Source of the DNA: Actinokineospora bangkokensis | Lineage (GTDB): Bacteria > Actinomycetota > Actinomycetes > Mycobacteriales > Pseudonocardiaceae | Direction: 5' to 3' | DNA length: 64,000 nt | Assembly (NCBI RefSeq): GCF_001940455.1 | Contig: NZ_MKQR01000018.1 | Span: 243,653-307,652 of the forward strand | Shown: in pieces, positions 36,283 to 44,697 of the stretch | Layout: each line of letters starts with the position of its first letter | Position numbering within the stretch: position 1 is the first letter of the stretch | Translations under genes and position numbers: made by a program | The notes under the pieces: generated by a model | What the model saw: the letters and a program-made list of their open reading frames with translations, nothing else | The model's database searches: none | What the model was told of the DNA's origin: nothing

Positions 36283-36665
36283 CAGACGTCCCCGCGTCGT
36301 TTGGTCAGGCTGAGCACCAGCCGGCCCCCCGCCACCTCGGAGGTCACGGTGTCGGCCAGCACGGACATGATCTCCCAGCTCAGCGTGTCGTGGTCCGGGC
36401 CGTCCCCGGGGTCGGCGTCCACGCTGCCCCGCACGGCCATCCGGCCCCGACCCGAGTCGAGCTGGCAGGCCAGCAGGCAGCCGGGGCGGGCGTGGGTGAT
36501 CAGCGTGGAGCACATCTCGTCGACGGCCAGGCGGACGTCGGCGATGTCGTCGACGGTGAAGTCCTCGACCATCGCCAGGCTCGCCGCGACCGACCGCACG
36601 ACCGGCAGCAGCGCCTGGTCGGCGTCGAACTCCACCCGAACCCGTCTGCCCTGCACAGGCACCAT
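36282..36665 (-). CDS. rsbW: Anti-sigma factor RsbW-like ATP-binding protein
   Basis: A 127-residue GHKL-fold protein that should bind SigF and hold it inactive. D-V-R-L-A-V-D-E-M-C-S-T-L near residue 42 is the N-box helix. The Asn that coordinates magnesium in classical kinases of this fold is not present at the expected place (C-S-T instead of x-x-N), as also seen in mycobacterial UsfX/RsbW, so kinase activity is doubtful while binding is likely. The second nucleotide motif D-H-D-T-L-S-W-E-I is weak. GGAGGTGG precedes the ATG, and the gene overlaps sigF. Confidence 0.88.
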   Translation of the reverse strand: MVPVQGRRVRVEFDADQALLPVVRSVAASLAMVEDFTVDDIADVRLAVDEMCSTLITHARPGCLLACQLDSGRGRMAVRGSVDADPGDGPDHDTLSWEIMSVLADTVTSEVAGGRLVLSLTKRRGDV

Positions 36666-36765
36666 CAGCTGACCACCTCCGTGCGGGCCGAGTACCCGAC
36701 CCCTCCCCGGGGAAACCTCCCCCGGTCCGCCGTCGGGCGGACCCGGGTGCGAGGAGGTGCGATCG

Positions 36766-37383
36766 GTGGTGGAACGGCCGGTGGGGGCGCAGGAGTGGGT
36801 GCCCGGGGACGGTGGCCTGGACGAGCTGCGGGCGGCGATCGGGGGCTGCCGGGGGTGCGGCCTGTTCGAGCACGCCACGCAGCCGGTGTTCGGGCGGGGG
36901 CCCGCGGCGGCGCGGGTGGTGGTGGTCGGGGAGCAGCCGGGCGACCACGAGGACGTCGACGGGGAGCCGTTCACCGGCCCCGCGGGCAAGCTGCTGGACC
37001 GGGCGTTGGTGGAGGTGGGCCTGGACCGGGGCGAGCTGTACCTGACGAACGCGGTGAAGCACTTCCGGTTCCGCAGGCAGGGAAAGCGGCGCATCCACGA
37101 GACGCCCCGGCGCAGCGAGGTGGTGGCCTGCACGCCGTGGTTGGCCGCCGAGCTGGACCGGTTGTCCCCGGAGACGGTGGTGTGCCTGGGGGCGACGGCG
37201 GCCAAGGCGGTGCTCGGGCCGTCGTTCAAGCTCACCGAGCACCGGGGCGAGGAACTGCGCCCCGACGACGGGTTGGCGGCGGGATTGCGGGTGGTCACGA
37301 CCGTCCACCCGTCGGCGGTATTGCGCGCACCCGACCGGGACAGCGCTTATGCCGACTTCGTCGCGGACCTCAAGGTGGTGTGA
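36766..37383 (+). CDS. udgX: Uracil-DNA glycosylase UdgX
   Basis: A 205-residue iron-sulfur uracil-DNA glycosylase of the UdgX type, which excises uracil and stays covalently attached to the DNA. Motif A is G-E-Q-P-G-D-H-E-D-V-D-G-E-P-F-T-G-P-A-G. The diagnostic K-R-R-I-H loop is present near residue 108; its His is the residue that attacks the abasic C1'. The C-terminal V-H-P-S motif is intact. Cysteines in C-R-G-C and V-V-A-C-T-P supply the 4Fe-4S site. GAGGAGG at 36751-36757 supports a GTG at 36766 (36769 also possible). It is divergent from the rsbW-sigF operon with a 100-bp shared upstream region. Confidence 0.94.
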   Translation: MVERPVGAQEWVPGDGGLDELRAAIGGCRGCGLFEHATQPVFGRGPAAARVVVVGEQPGDHEDVDGEPFTGPAGKLLDRALVEVGLDRGELYLTNAVKHFRFRRQGKRRIHETPRRSEVVACTPWLAAELDRLSPETVVCLGATAAKAVLGPSFKLTEHRGEELRPDDGLAAGLRVVTTVHPSAVLRAPDRDSAYADFVADLKVV

Positions 37384-37411
37384 GCGGGTCCGGGTACCGC
37401 CCCTTACCGGG

Positions 37412-38629
37412 CTATTCCGGGCAATGCAGGTAGAAGCTGGTGATGCCCCGGTCGTCGAGGACGCGCACCATGTCCGGGCGGCCGTGCACGAACATCTCCG
37501 GTTCCACCCGCATGCGGTGCTTCCCGGTCTTCGCGGAACGGGAGAGCACGCCGATCCCGTGGTAGGGCAGCAACCGCGCGCTGAACTTGTACTCGGGCAT
37601 CAGGCGCAGCCCCAGCACCGGGATCGGCTTGGTGTGGATGGTGGCGCGGATGGCCCCCGGGAAGGCCAGCTCCTCCCACCGCAGGTCGGTGGCGGCCAGC
37701 TTCATCGCCCGGTACTCGTCCAGCGCCCAGCGCGAGCGCTCCCGGATGCCGTCGCCCAGGCCCGCCTCGCCCGCACCCAGGAAGGTCGACCGCAGCTCGT
37801 CGTAGCTCAGGCCGAGCTTGCGGATGTCGATGCTGGCCATCATGCTGCCCAGCCACCGGTCGTGCTCGGCGCCGGTGATCCCGTCGGCGCAGCGGTCGCG
37901 GCGCAGCGCGCGGAACCAGGCGTCGAACCGCTCCTGGAACCGCGGCACCACCGGTCGCAGCACGTCGGACATGTCGTGCAGGACCACCCGCCCGGCCAGG
38001 CCCAGCGCCTCGACCCGCCCGCGCAGCTCGGCGACGTAGTTGACCGCCTCCACCGAGGTCACGCCGAAGGGCGGGCTGTAGAAGGTGCTGTCGGAGATGA
38101 CGTGCACGACCGCGCCGGGCGCGTGCACCCTGCCCAGCAGCTCCGCGAAGCGGCCCAGGTGCAGCAGGGCGACGTCCTCGGCGGCGGTGGCGGCGGTGAG
38201 GTCGAAGCGCTTGACCGGGTTGCCGATCACGCAGAACGCGGGCAGCACCACCGCCAGCGGCCGGCCCGCGCGCACCGCGTCGACCACCCGCGCCCGCCAC
38301 GGGGAGTCGGCGGCGGCGAAGGCGGCGCGGGAGTTGAACTGGAAGGCGCGGTGGTTGAGCAGGGCCAGCACCCGCTCCACCGGGTCGTCGTCGCGGTGCA
38401 GCCGCGCGAACCGCTCCCAGCAGAACCGCGGCGACTCCGCCGACCCCAGCACCAGGGCGCGCAGGTCCGCGTCCAGCTCCCTGGTGCGCCCGGCGCGGTC
38501 GAGCGGGTCCGCCTCGGGCCATTCCGAGGGGCGGTACAGACCGGAATCGGTAATGGCTTCCCCGTGCGCGGCGACCGCCGCGTAACCGTCGTTCCGGGTT
38601 CCTCTGCGGGCCAGGGTCTGCACGGGCAC
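37412..38629 (-). CDS. Isocyanide synthase-like protein (DIT1/PvcA family)
   Basis: A 405-residue protein I recognise as a divergent DIT1/PvcA-family isonitrile synthase; such enzymes turn the amino group of Tyr or Trp into an isocyanide using ribulose-5-phosphate. Supporting features are V-L-P-A-F-C-V-I-G-N-P-V-K-R near residue 155, A-E-D-V-A-L-L-H-L-G-R-F-A-E near 176, P-G-A-V-V-H-V-I-S-D-S-T-F-Y near 200, the Y-R-A-M-K segment near 310 and K-P-I-P-V-L-G-L-R-L-M-P ... L-P-Y-H-G-I-G-V-L near 345-370. No partner oxygenase (PvcB) or NRPS lies beside it. The GTG is supported by GGGGGGA 6 nt upstream. The assignment rests on pattern memory; the substrate is unknown. Confidence 0.72.
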   Translation of the reverse strand: MPVQTLARRGTRNDGYAAVAAHGEAITDSGLYRPSEWPEADPLDRAGRTRELDADLRALVLGSAESPRFCWERFARLHRDDDPVERVLALLNHRAFQFNSRAAFAAADSPWRARVVDAVRAGRPLAVVLPAFCVIGNPVKRFDLTAATAAEDVALLHLGRFAELLGRVHAPGAVVHVISDSTFYSPPFGVTSVEAVNYVAELRGRVEALGLAGRVVLHDMSDVLRPVVPRFQERFDAWFRALRRDRCADGITGAEHDRWLGSMMASIDIRKLGLSYDELRSTFLGAGEAGLGDGIRERSRWALDEYRAMKLAATDLRWEELAFPGAIRATIHTKPIPVLGLRLMPEYKFSARLLPYHGIGVLSRSAKTGKHRMRVEPEMFVHGRPDMVRVLDDRGITSFYLHCPE

Positions 38630-38803
38630 GGAAATTCCCCCCGGATTGACGTCGTCGACAATGGGCGGCGCGGTGAATTGCCACCACCTTCCGGGCCACG
38701 AGCAGGTCGTGTCAAGCGCCGGAAAGTTCCCGTCCGCTTTTCGCGAATCGGGTGAGCAAGTCACCACCGGGGTTCTATCACGCCGGGAGCCGGGCCGCGG
38801 CGG

Positions 38804-39469
38804 TCAGCGGCGGGTCTCGAACAGGATCAGCGCGGTGTCGGTGAACATGCCCTCCAGGTCGGGCAGGCCGGGCGCGCCCGCGGTGTAGAGGCGGTGGCGG
38901 ATGCGCTCGGCGGTGCCGCCGATGTAGAGGTCGAAGGTCTGCGGGGCGACCTCGCGCACCGCCGGGTCGGCGGCGCGGGCGCGGTCGTGCAGGGTGCGGA
39001 AGATGCCCGCGAAGGCCGCGTTGACCGCGCTGGTGCGCCTGGCCAGCTCCGGCCCGGCGCGCAGCGTCTCGATGTAGAGCGACCACGCCGCGTCCGGGTG
39101 CCCGGCCAGCGCGGCGAGGAACGCCCGCCAGGACAGCCGGATCCGGCTCGCCCAGTCGTGCTTGGCCACCGGGTCGAGCGCGTCGCGCAGCGAGGAGCTG
39201 ACCTCGGCGACGGCGGCGTCGAAGGCCGCCAGGAAGCAGGCCTGCTTGTCGTCGAAGTGCTCGTAGAAGGTCCGCCGGGACACCTCGGCGCGCACCACGA
39301 GGTCGTTGACGGTGGCGTCCGGGTAGCCCTTGGCCGCCACGACGTGCAGCACGGCCTCGATCAGCCTGCCCCGCTGCGAGGCCGCGATGTCCTCGCGGCT
39401 GAGCCCGTGCCTGCCGCGGGGGAGCTGCCGCGGGCTGCGACCGGCCTGCCCGGAATTCACGCGGGCCAC
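38804..39469 (-). CDS. TetR-family transcriptional regulator
   Basis: A 221-residue repressor. The N-terminal HTH (A-T-V-N-D-L-V-V-R-A-E-V-S-R-R-T-F-Y-E-H-F-D-D-K at about residues 50-73) is canonical. The C-terminal ligand domain ends with L-I-L-F-E-T-R-R. Start GTG at 39467-39469 has GAGGGG 7 nt upstream. It lies upstream of the isocyanide synthase-like gene on the same strand with a 174-bp gap, so it is a candidate regulator of it, though no operator is obvious. Confidence 0.9.
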   Translation of the reverse strand: MARVNSGQAGRSPRQLPRGRHGLSREDIAASQRGRLIEAVLHVVAAKGYPDATVNDLVVRAEVSRRTFYEHFDDKQACFLAAFDAAVAEVSSSLRDALDPVAKHDWASRIRLSWRAFLAALAGHPDAAWSLYIETLRAGPELARRTSAVNAAFAGIFRTLHDRARAADPAVREVAPQTFDLYIGGTAERIRHRLYTAGAPGLPDLEGMFTDTALILFETRR

Positions 39470-39654
39470 GTTATCACCCCTCCACAGGCCCCCGGCGAAA
39501 TGTCGTCGGCCCACCCACAACCGCCGATTCCACAATTGCGCCGGGCACCGCCGGTGTGGTTGTCTCTGCTCTGGGTACGGTCGTGTTCCCAAGCGGGCCG
39601 CACCACCGGCACACCCCCGGGGCTGGGGAAACGGGTCCACACGCCTCGGGTACG

Positions 39655-39692
39655 GGTCGGGGCCCCACCGCCGCACCGGTGGGGCCCCGACC
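39655..39692 (-). terminator. Hairpin terminator after htpG
   Basis: A perfect 16-bp stem (39655-39670 with 39677-39692) and a 6-nt loop begin 24 bp downstream of the htpG stop and should separate htpG from the tetR gene. Confidence 0.82.
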
Positions 39693-39715
39693 TCCCGCCC
39701 GAGGGCGGTGCGCAC

Positions 39716-41608
39716 CTACGACGGCAACGACCCCCGCAACCGCCCCGACACCAGGCGGATGAACCGGGCCGAGTCGGGCAGCTCGCCGCCCTCGGCCAGC
39801 ACCGCGAGGTCGTGCAGGAGCGACGCGGTCTCGGCCAACCCCTCGTCCTCGGGCCGGGCCTCGTGCGCGGCGCGCAGCGACGACACCAGCTCGTGGTCGG
39901 GGTTGAGCTCCAGGATCCGCTTGACCTTGGGCAGCTCGTGGCCCATCGCCCGGTACATCTTCTCCAGGTTGGGCGCGAGGTCGTCGGCGTCGCCGACCAC
40001 GCAGGCGGGCGAGGTGGTCAGGCGGCTGGAGAGCCGGACCTCCTTGACGGTGTCCTTGAGCGCCTCGGACATCCAGCCCAGGAAGTCCTTGAACTGCTCC
40101 TGCTTCTGCTCGTCCTTGGCCTCGTCCAGGTCGACCTGGCCCTTGGCGATCGACTGGAACTTCTTCCCGTCGAACTCCGGCACCGCGTCCACCCACATCT
40201 CGTCGATGGGGTCGGTGAGCACCAGCACCTCGTAGCCCTTGGCCCGGAACGCCTCCAGGTGCGGGGAGTTCTCGATGACCGCCCGGTTGTCGCCGGTCAT
40301 GTAGTAGATGTGCTGCTGGCCGTCCTTCATCCGCTCGACGTAGCCGCGCAGCGAGGTCTGCTGCTCGGGGTCGAGGGTGGAGTCGAACGAGCAGATCTCC
40401 AGGATCGCGTCGCGGTTGTCGGCGTCCTGGACCAGGCCCTCCTTGACCGCCTTGCCGAACTCCGACCAGAACGTCTTGTACTTCTCCGCGTCCTGCCCGC
40501 GCAGCTCCTTGACCGTGGCGAGCACCTTCTTGACCAGGCGGCGGCGGATGAGCTGGATCTGCCGGTCCTGCTGCAGGGTCTCGCGGGAGACGTTGAGCGA
40601 GAGGTCGGCGGCGTCCACCACGCCCTTGACGAAGCGCAGGTACTCCGGGATGAGCGACTCGCAGTCGTCCATGATGAACACGCGCTTGACGTAGAGCTGG
40701 ATGCCCCGGTTGGCGTCGCGCATGAACAGGTCGAGCGGGGCGTGCGAGGGGATGAACAGCAGCGCCTGGTACTCGAAGGTGCCCTCGGCCGACATCTGCA
40801 CGGTCTTGAGCGGCTCGGCCCAGTCGTTGGCGATGTGCCGGTAGAACTCGGCGTACTCCTCCTCGCCCACCTCGCTGGCCGGGCGCGCCCACAGCGCCTT
40901 CATCGAGTTGAGCGTCTGCACCTCGGTCTTGGGCTCGTCCTCGCCCGCGCCCGGCTTGTCCACCTCCATGCGGATGGGGTGGGTGATGAAGTCGGAGTAG
41001 CGCTTGACCACCTCGCGCAGCTTCCACGCCTCGGTGTAGTCGGGCATCTGCTCCTCGGCGTCGGCGGCCTTGAGGTGCAGCACCACCGAGGTGCCCTGCG
41101 GGGCGTCGGCCACCGGCTCGATGGTGTAGGTGCCCTCGCCGCTGGACTCCCAGCGGGTGCCCTCGGCCTCGCCCGCGTACCGGGTCAGCAGGGTGACCTT
41201 GTCCGCGACCATGAAGCTGGCGTAGAAGCCCACGCCGAACTGCCCGATCAGGTCCTGCGCGCCCGCGGCGTCCTGGGCCTCGCGCGCCTGGCGCAGGAAC
41301 TCCGCGGTGCCGGACTTGGCGATGGTGCCGATCAGCCGCACCACGTCGTCGCGGGTCATGCCGATGCCGTTGTCGCGCACGGTCAGCGTCCGCGCCTGCT
41401 TGTCGACCACCAGGTCGATGTGCAGGTCGTCGGTGTCGACCGAGAGGTCCTTGTCCCGGTAGGCCTCCAGCCGCAGCTTGTCCAGCGCGTCGGAGGCGTT
41501 GGACACCAGCTCCCGCAGGAACGCGTCCTTGTTCGAGTAGATCGAGTGGATCATCAGCTGGAGCAGCTGGCGCACCTCGGCCTGGAACTCGAACGTCTGC
41601 GTCGTCAC
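39716..41608 (-). CDS. htpG: Molecular chaperone HtpG (Hsp90)
   Basis: A 630-residue bacterial Hsp90, an ATP-driven chaperone dimer in the cytoplasm. The N-domain has [19 protein letters not shown] and [11 protein letters not shown] around the nucleotide site. The middle domain carries the catalytic Arg loop (L-N-V-S-R-E-T-L-Q). The C-terminal dimerisation domain is complete, and there is no M-E-E-V-D tail, as expected in bacteria. The GTG start follows GGGGAGGA. Monocistronic, with a strong terminator, and divergent from dedA. Confidence 0.97.
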
Positions 41609-41847
41609 GTCGTCCTCCCCGTTTCCCACTCCCGGGCCCGGTACGGCCCCCGGCCCGGCGCACTCCCGAGTTCGGCCGGAATCGTACCGGGCACGCCGGG
41701 ACGCCCGGCGACCTCGCCGAACCAAGCCGACATTGCCGACAAACCACGCAGAGTGCCTACCCTGGTGGCGTAGTGTCACGATCGGGGGTCGGCGGACGAC
41801 ACCAGCGCTGTAGCCTGTCGAGCGGTCTGGTTCGGGGAGGACATCCG

Positions 41848-42486
41848 GTGCACGTCAGCGAGGTCATGCAGGCCATCCCGCCCCTGGCGGTCTACCTGGT
41901 GGTGGGCCTGGTCATCGGGGTGGAGAGCCTGGGCATCCCCCTGCCCGGCGAGGTCGTCCTGGTCAGCGCCGCCCTGCTGTCCTCCCAGAGCGACCAGGTC
42001 AACCCCCTGGTCGTGGGCATCTGCGCCACCGCGGGCGCCATCGTCGGCGACAGCATCGGCTACCTCATCGGCAAGAAGGGCGGCCCCCGCCTGTTCGCCT
42101 GGGCGGGCCGCAAGTTCCCCAAGCACTTCGGCCCCGCCCACATCGCCAAGGCCCGCGGCCTCTTCCAGCGCCGGGGCGTCTGGGCGGTCTTCTTCGGCCG
42201 CTTCGTCGCCCTCCTGCGCATCCTCTCCGGCCCCCTCGCGGGCTCCCTGCACATGCACTACGGCAAGTTCCTCGCCGCCAACGCCGCGGGCGGCCTCGCC
42301 TGGGCGGGCGGCACCACCGCCCTGGTCTACTACCTCGGCGTCGTGGCCGAGGAGTGGCTGTCCAAGGTCAGCTGGTACGGCCTCATCGCCGCGGTCGCCG
42401 TCGCCGTGATCGGCTTCCTCGTCGTCCGCAAGCGCATGGCCGCCACCCCCGCTGAAGAAGCCGACACCCCCACCCCCGTCGACTGA
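41848..42486 (+). CDS. DedA-family membrane protein
   Basis: A 212-residue SNARE-associated/DedA protein; relatives flip undecaprenyl phosphate or phospholipids. E-S-L-G-I-P-L-P-G-E near residue 27 and the re-entrant G-R-F-V-A-L-L-R-I-L-S-G-P-L-A-G near 115-130 with conserved Arg residues define the family. G-D-S-I-G-Y-L-I-G-K-K-G-G lies between. Five to six hydrophobic segments. GGGGAGGACATCC precedes the GTG. The 240-bp gap to divergent htpG holds both promoters. Confidence 0.93.
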   Translation: MHVSEVMQAIPPLAVYLVVGLVIGVESLGIPLPGEVVLVSAALLSSQSDQVNPLVVGICATAGAIVGDSIGYLIGKKGGPRLFAWAGRKFPKHFGPAHIAKARGLFQRRGVWAVFFGRFVALLRILSGPLAGSLHMHYGKFLAANAAGGLAWAGGTTALVYYLGVVAEEWLSKVSWYGLIAAVAVAVIGFLVVRKRMAATPAEEADTPTPVD

Positions 42487-42493
42487 CCACCGG

Positions 42494-43441
42494 TCATTCC
42501 CTCGCCCCGCTGCTGATCGCTTCGACCTCCACGAGCAGGCTCGACATCAGCCCCAAGAGCACGACGGCGCGGGGGCGGGGCAGGTCGACCAGGTTGTGCG
42601 CGTACTCGTTCCGGATGAACGCGAACGCGGCCAGCACGGCGTTGCGCAGGGACCGCACGAAGGCCTCCAGGTACTCGCCCTCCAGGCTCCGGACGAACTC
42701 CAGCCCGAGCTGCCTGCCGTACTTCGCCGACCCCAGGTGCTGCCGCATGCGCGTCTCGACCATCGCCCCCAGTTCCCGCAGCGCGGTGTCGTAGAGCCCA
42801 CCCGCGACGATGTGCTCCACCCTCGGCCGCGCCGAGTCCGGCAGCGGCACCGGCTCGTCCTCGAACAGCTCGGCCAGCCGCGCCCACCCGCGCCCGGTGA
42901 GGCCGATCCGCTCACCGTCGCGCACCCCGAGCCACGTGCGGAAGACCGGCCCGAACCCGTCGTCGTCCTCCTCGTCGTCCAGCGGAGGCAGCCGGAAGGG
43001 GACCACCGCCCCCTCCAGGACCGCCCCCAGGTGGTCGAGCGGATCGACGTCGTCGGGGAAAGGGCGGCCCGCCGCCCGCGCGCTTGCCGACACCGCGGCC
43101 CGCAGTTGGTCCCGCCTGCGTTCCTCGTGCTCCCGCTCGGTCAGCCGTTCCACGCCCGTGACCAACCCGTCGTCGGCGGCGTCGAGCAGCGCTTCGTGGG
43201 CGATCGCGAGGTGCAGCCGGTCCTCGGGCCGCCTGCCGAACCCGTCGGCGACGAGCAGCACGTACCCACCGATGTCGCTCGTCACCGAGAAGGTGGTGCC
43301 CTCCGGGAACCTCGCCAGGCCGACCAGCGCGTCCCGCACCCCCACGCCGGTCGGGTACGCGGGCCAGTCAGCGTTGAGGATCGTCATGATGGAGTTGCCC
43401 TGGGCGAAGGGCAGCACGCCCGGGTGGTCGAAAAGGCTCAC
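42494..43441 (-). CDS. HEPN-like protein, TIGR02391/Abi-type C-terminus
   Basis: A 315-residue protein of unknown function. The C-terminal 110 residues resemble the TIGR02391 (Ymh) group of HEPN-fold proteins: an acidic helix pair with L-G-A-M-V-E-T-R-M-R, then F-I-R-N-E-Y-A-H-N-L, which contains the R-x4-H motif of HEPN ribonucleases, then a final L-G-L-M-S-S-L-L-V-E-V-E helix. The N-terminal 200 residues show no recognisable domain and include a very acidic loop (D-D-E-E-D-D-D). The GTG lies 7 nt after TACGTT, suggesting a leaderless mRNA; an ATG at 43387 is the alternative start. Convergent with dedA (8-bp gap), with no visible antitoxin partner. Confidence 0.7.
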   Translation of the reverse strand: MSLFDHPGVLPFAQGNSIMTILNADWPAYPTGVGVRDALVGLARFPEGTTFSVTSDIGGYVLLVADGFGRRPEDRLHLAIAHEALLDAADDGLVTGVERLTEREHEERRRDQLRAAVSASARAAGRPFPDDVDPLDHLGAVLEGAVVPFRLPPLDDEEDDDGFGPVFRTWLGVRDGERIGLTGRGWARLAELFEDEPVPLPDSARPRVEHIVAGGLYDTALRELGAMVETRMRQHLGSAKYGRQLGLEFVRSLEGEYLEAFVRSLRNAVLAAFAFIRNEYAHNLVDLPRPRAVVLLGLMSSLLVEVEAISSGARE

Positions 43442-43460
43442 CCCCAGGAACGTAGGACAC

Positions 43461-43476
43461 CGACCGCACTTGGTCG
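43461..43476. promoter_or_regulatory. Short inverted repeat between divergent genes
   Basis: CCGACC and GGTCGG arms of 6 bp flank GCACTT, about 20 bp upstream of the HEPN-like gene's GTG and at its expected promoter. It could be an operator, but arms this short occur by chance in such GC-rich DNA. Confidence 0.3.
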
Positions 43477-43555
43477 GCCTGCCGGCCCGCCGGGGGTCGG
43501 GGAGGTCACGGGGAGCCGGGCTGTGGGGTGGCGGGGGCGGGGGTATGACTGGGGC

Positions 43556-44404
43556 ATGACGATGACTGTCGCGGTGTTGGGGACGGGGATCATGGGGGCC
43601 GGGATGGCCCGCAACCTGGCGAAGGCCGGGCTGGACGTCGTGGTGTGGAACCGGAGCGCGGACAAGGCCGAGGCACTGGCGGACGTGGCGCGGGTGGCCG
43701 GGTCGGCGCAGGAGGCGGTCCGGGGAGCCCGGGTGGTGGTGACCATGCTGTTCGACCTCGACTCCACCCGGGAGGTGATGGGGCGGGTGCTGCCGCACGT
43801 CGAGGGGACGTGGGTGCAGTCGGCGACGGTGGGGTTGGACGGGGCGGCCGAGCTGGGGCGGTTGGCCGGGGAGCACGGGGTGGCCTACGTGGACGCGCCG
43901 GTGCTGGGCACCCGCAAGCCCGCCGAGGACGGCACCCTGACCGTGCTGGCGTCCGGGACGGGCGACGACGACGTGGCCGCGGTGTTCGACGCGATCGGCG
44001 CGCGGACGGTGTGGGTCGGGGAGGAGCCGGGGGCCGGGCACCGGCTGAAGCTGGTGGCGAACGCGTGGGTGCTGTCGGTGGTCACCGGCACCGCGCAGAG
44101 CGTCGAACTGGCGCGCGGGCTCGGCCTGGAGCCGTCCGCCTTCCTCGACGCCATCTCCGGGGGCGTGCTGGACACCCCCTACGCCCAGCTCAAGGGCAAG
44201 GCGATGATCAGCGGCGAGTACCCGCTCCAGTTCGGCCTCGACGGCGCCCGCAAGGACTCCGGCCTCATCGCCGACGCCCTGGTGGCCGCAGGCCGCGACG
44301 ACCGCCTGATGCGCGCCATCCACGACCTGCTGACCACCGCGTCCGAGCGGGGCCTGGGCGGGCAGGACATGGCCGCGGTCAACCAGGCCTTCCCCCGCGG
44401 CTGA
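43556..44404 (+). CDS. NAD(P)-dependent beta-hydroxyacid dehydrogenase
   Basis: A 282-residue 3-hydroxyisobutyrate dehydrogenase-family oxidoreductase. The Rossmann site V-L-G-T-G-I-M-G-A-G-M-A-R-N-L begins at residue 7; V-W-N-R-S, with Arg after strand 2, favours NADP. The substrate-site D-A-P-V-L-G-T near residue 118 and the catalytic Lys in G-H-R-L-K-L-V-A-N-A-W near 167 are present. Substrate could be any small beta-hydroxyacid or imine; this is not decidable. ATGs at 43556 and 43562 are both possible; the second has GGGG at better spacing. Confidence 0.9.
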   Translation: MTMTVAVLGTGIMGAGMARNLAKAGLDVVVWNRSADKAEALADVARVAGSAQEAVRGARVVVTMLFDLDSTREVMGRVLPHVEGTWVQSATVGLDGAAELGRLAGEHGVAYVDAPVLGTRKPAEDGTLTVLASGTGDDDVAAVFDAIGARTVWVGEEPGAGHRLKLVANAWVLSVVTGTAQSVELARGLGLEPSAFLDAISGGVLDTPYAQLKGKAMISGEYPLQFGLDGARKDSGLIADALVAAGRDDRLMRAIHDLLTTASERGLGGQDMAAVNQAFPRG

Positions 44405-44414
44405 CCGCTCCCCC

Positions 44415-44449
44415 GACGGCCGGGCACCCCACCGGGGCGCCCGGCCGTC
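44415..44449 (+). terminator. Hairpin terminator
   Basis: An 11-bp perfect stem (GACGGCCGGGC at 44415-44425 and complement at 44439-44449) begins 10 bp after the dehydrogenase stop. Confidence 0.78.
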
Positions 44450-44697
44450 GTGCGTCCCGGTGCCGGCCACCGCGTGCCTGCTCCCCGCTGAGCCGTCCGT
44501 CGCATGCCGTGGCGTCAATCCGCCAGGGGCGGGAGACGGCCGTCACCGGCTGACCAGGGCGTTCCCAGTTATGCGTCCGGAAGGCACCGCCCGCTGGGCT
44601 ACGTGGCGGATTGTCAAGTTGCGGCATGAATCGGAAACTTTCAGTCGTAAGCCATTGTTCGTTCCCTGCACCCACGAACAACCTTGCGAGGGCACTC

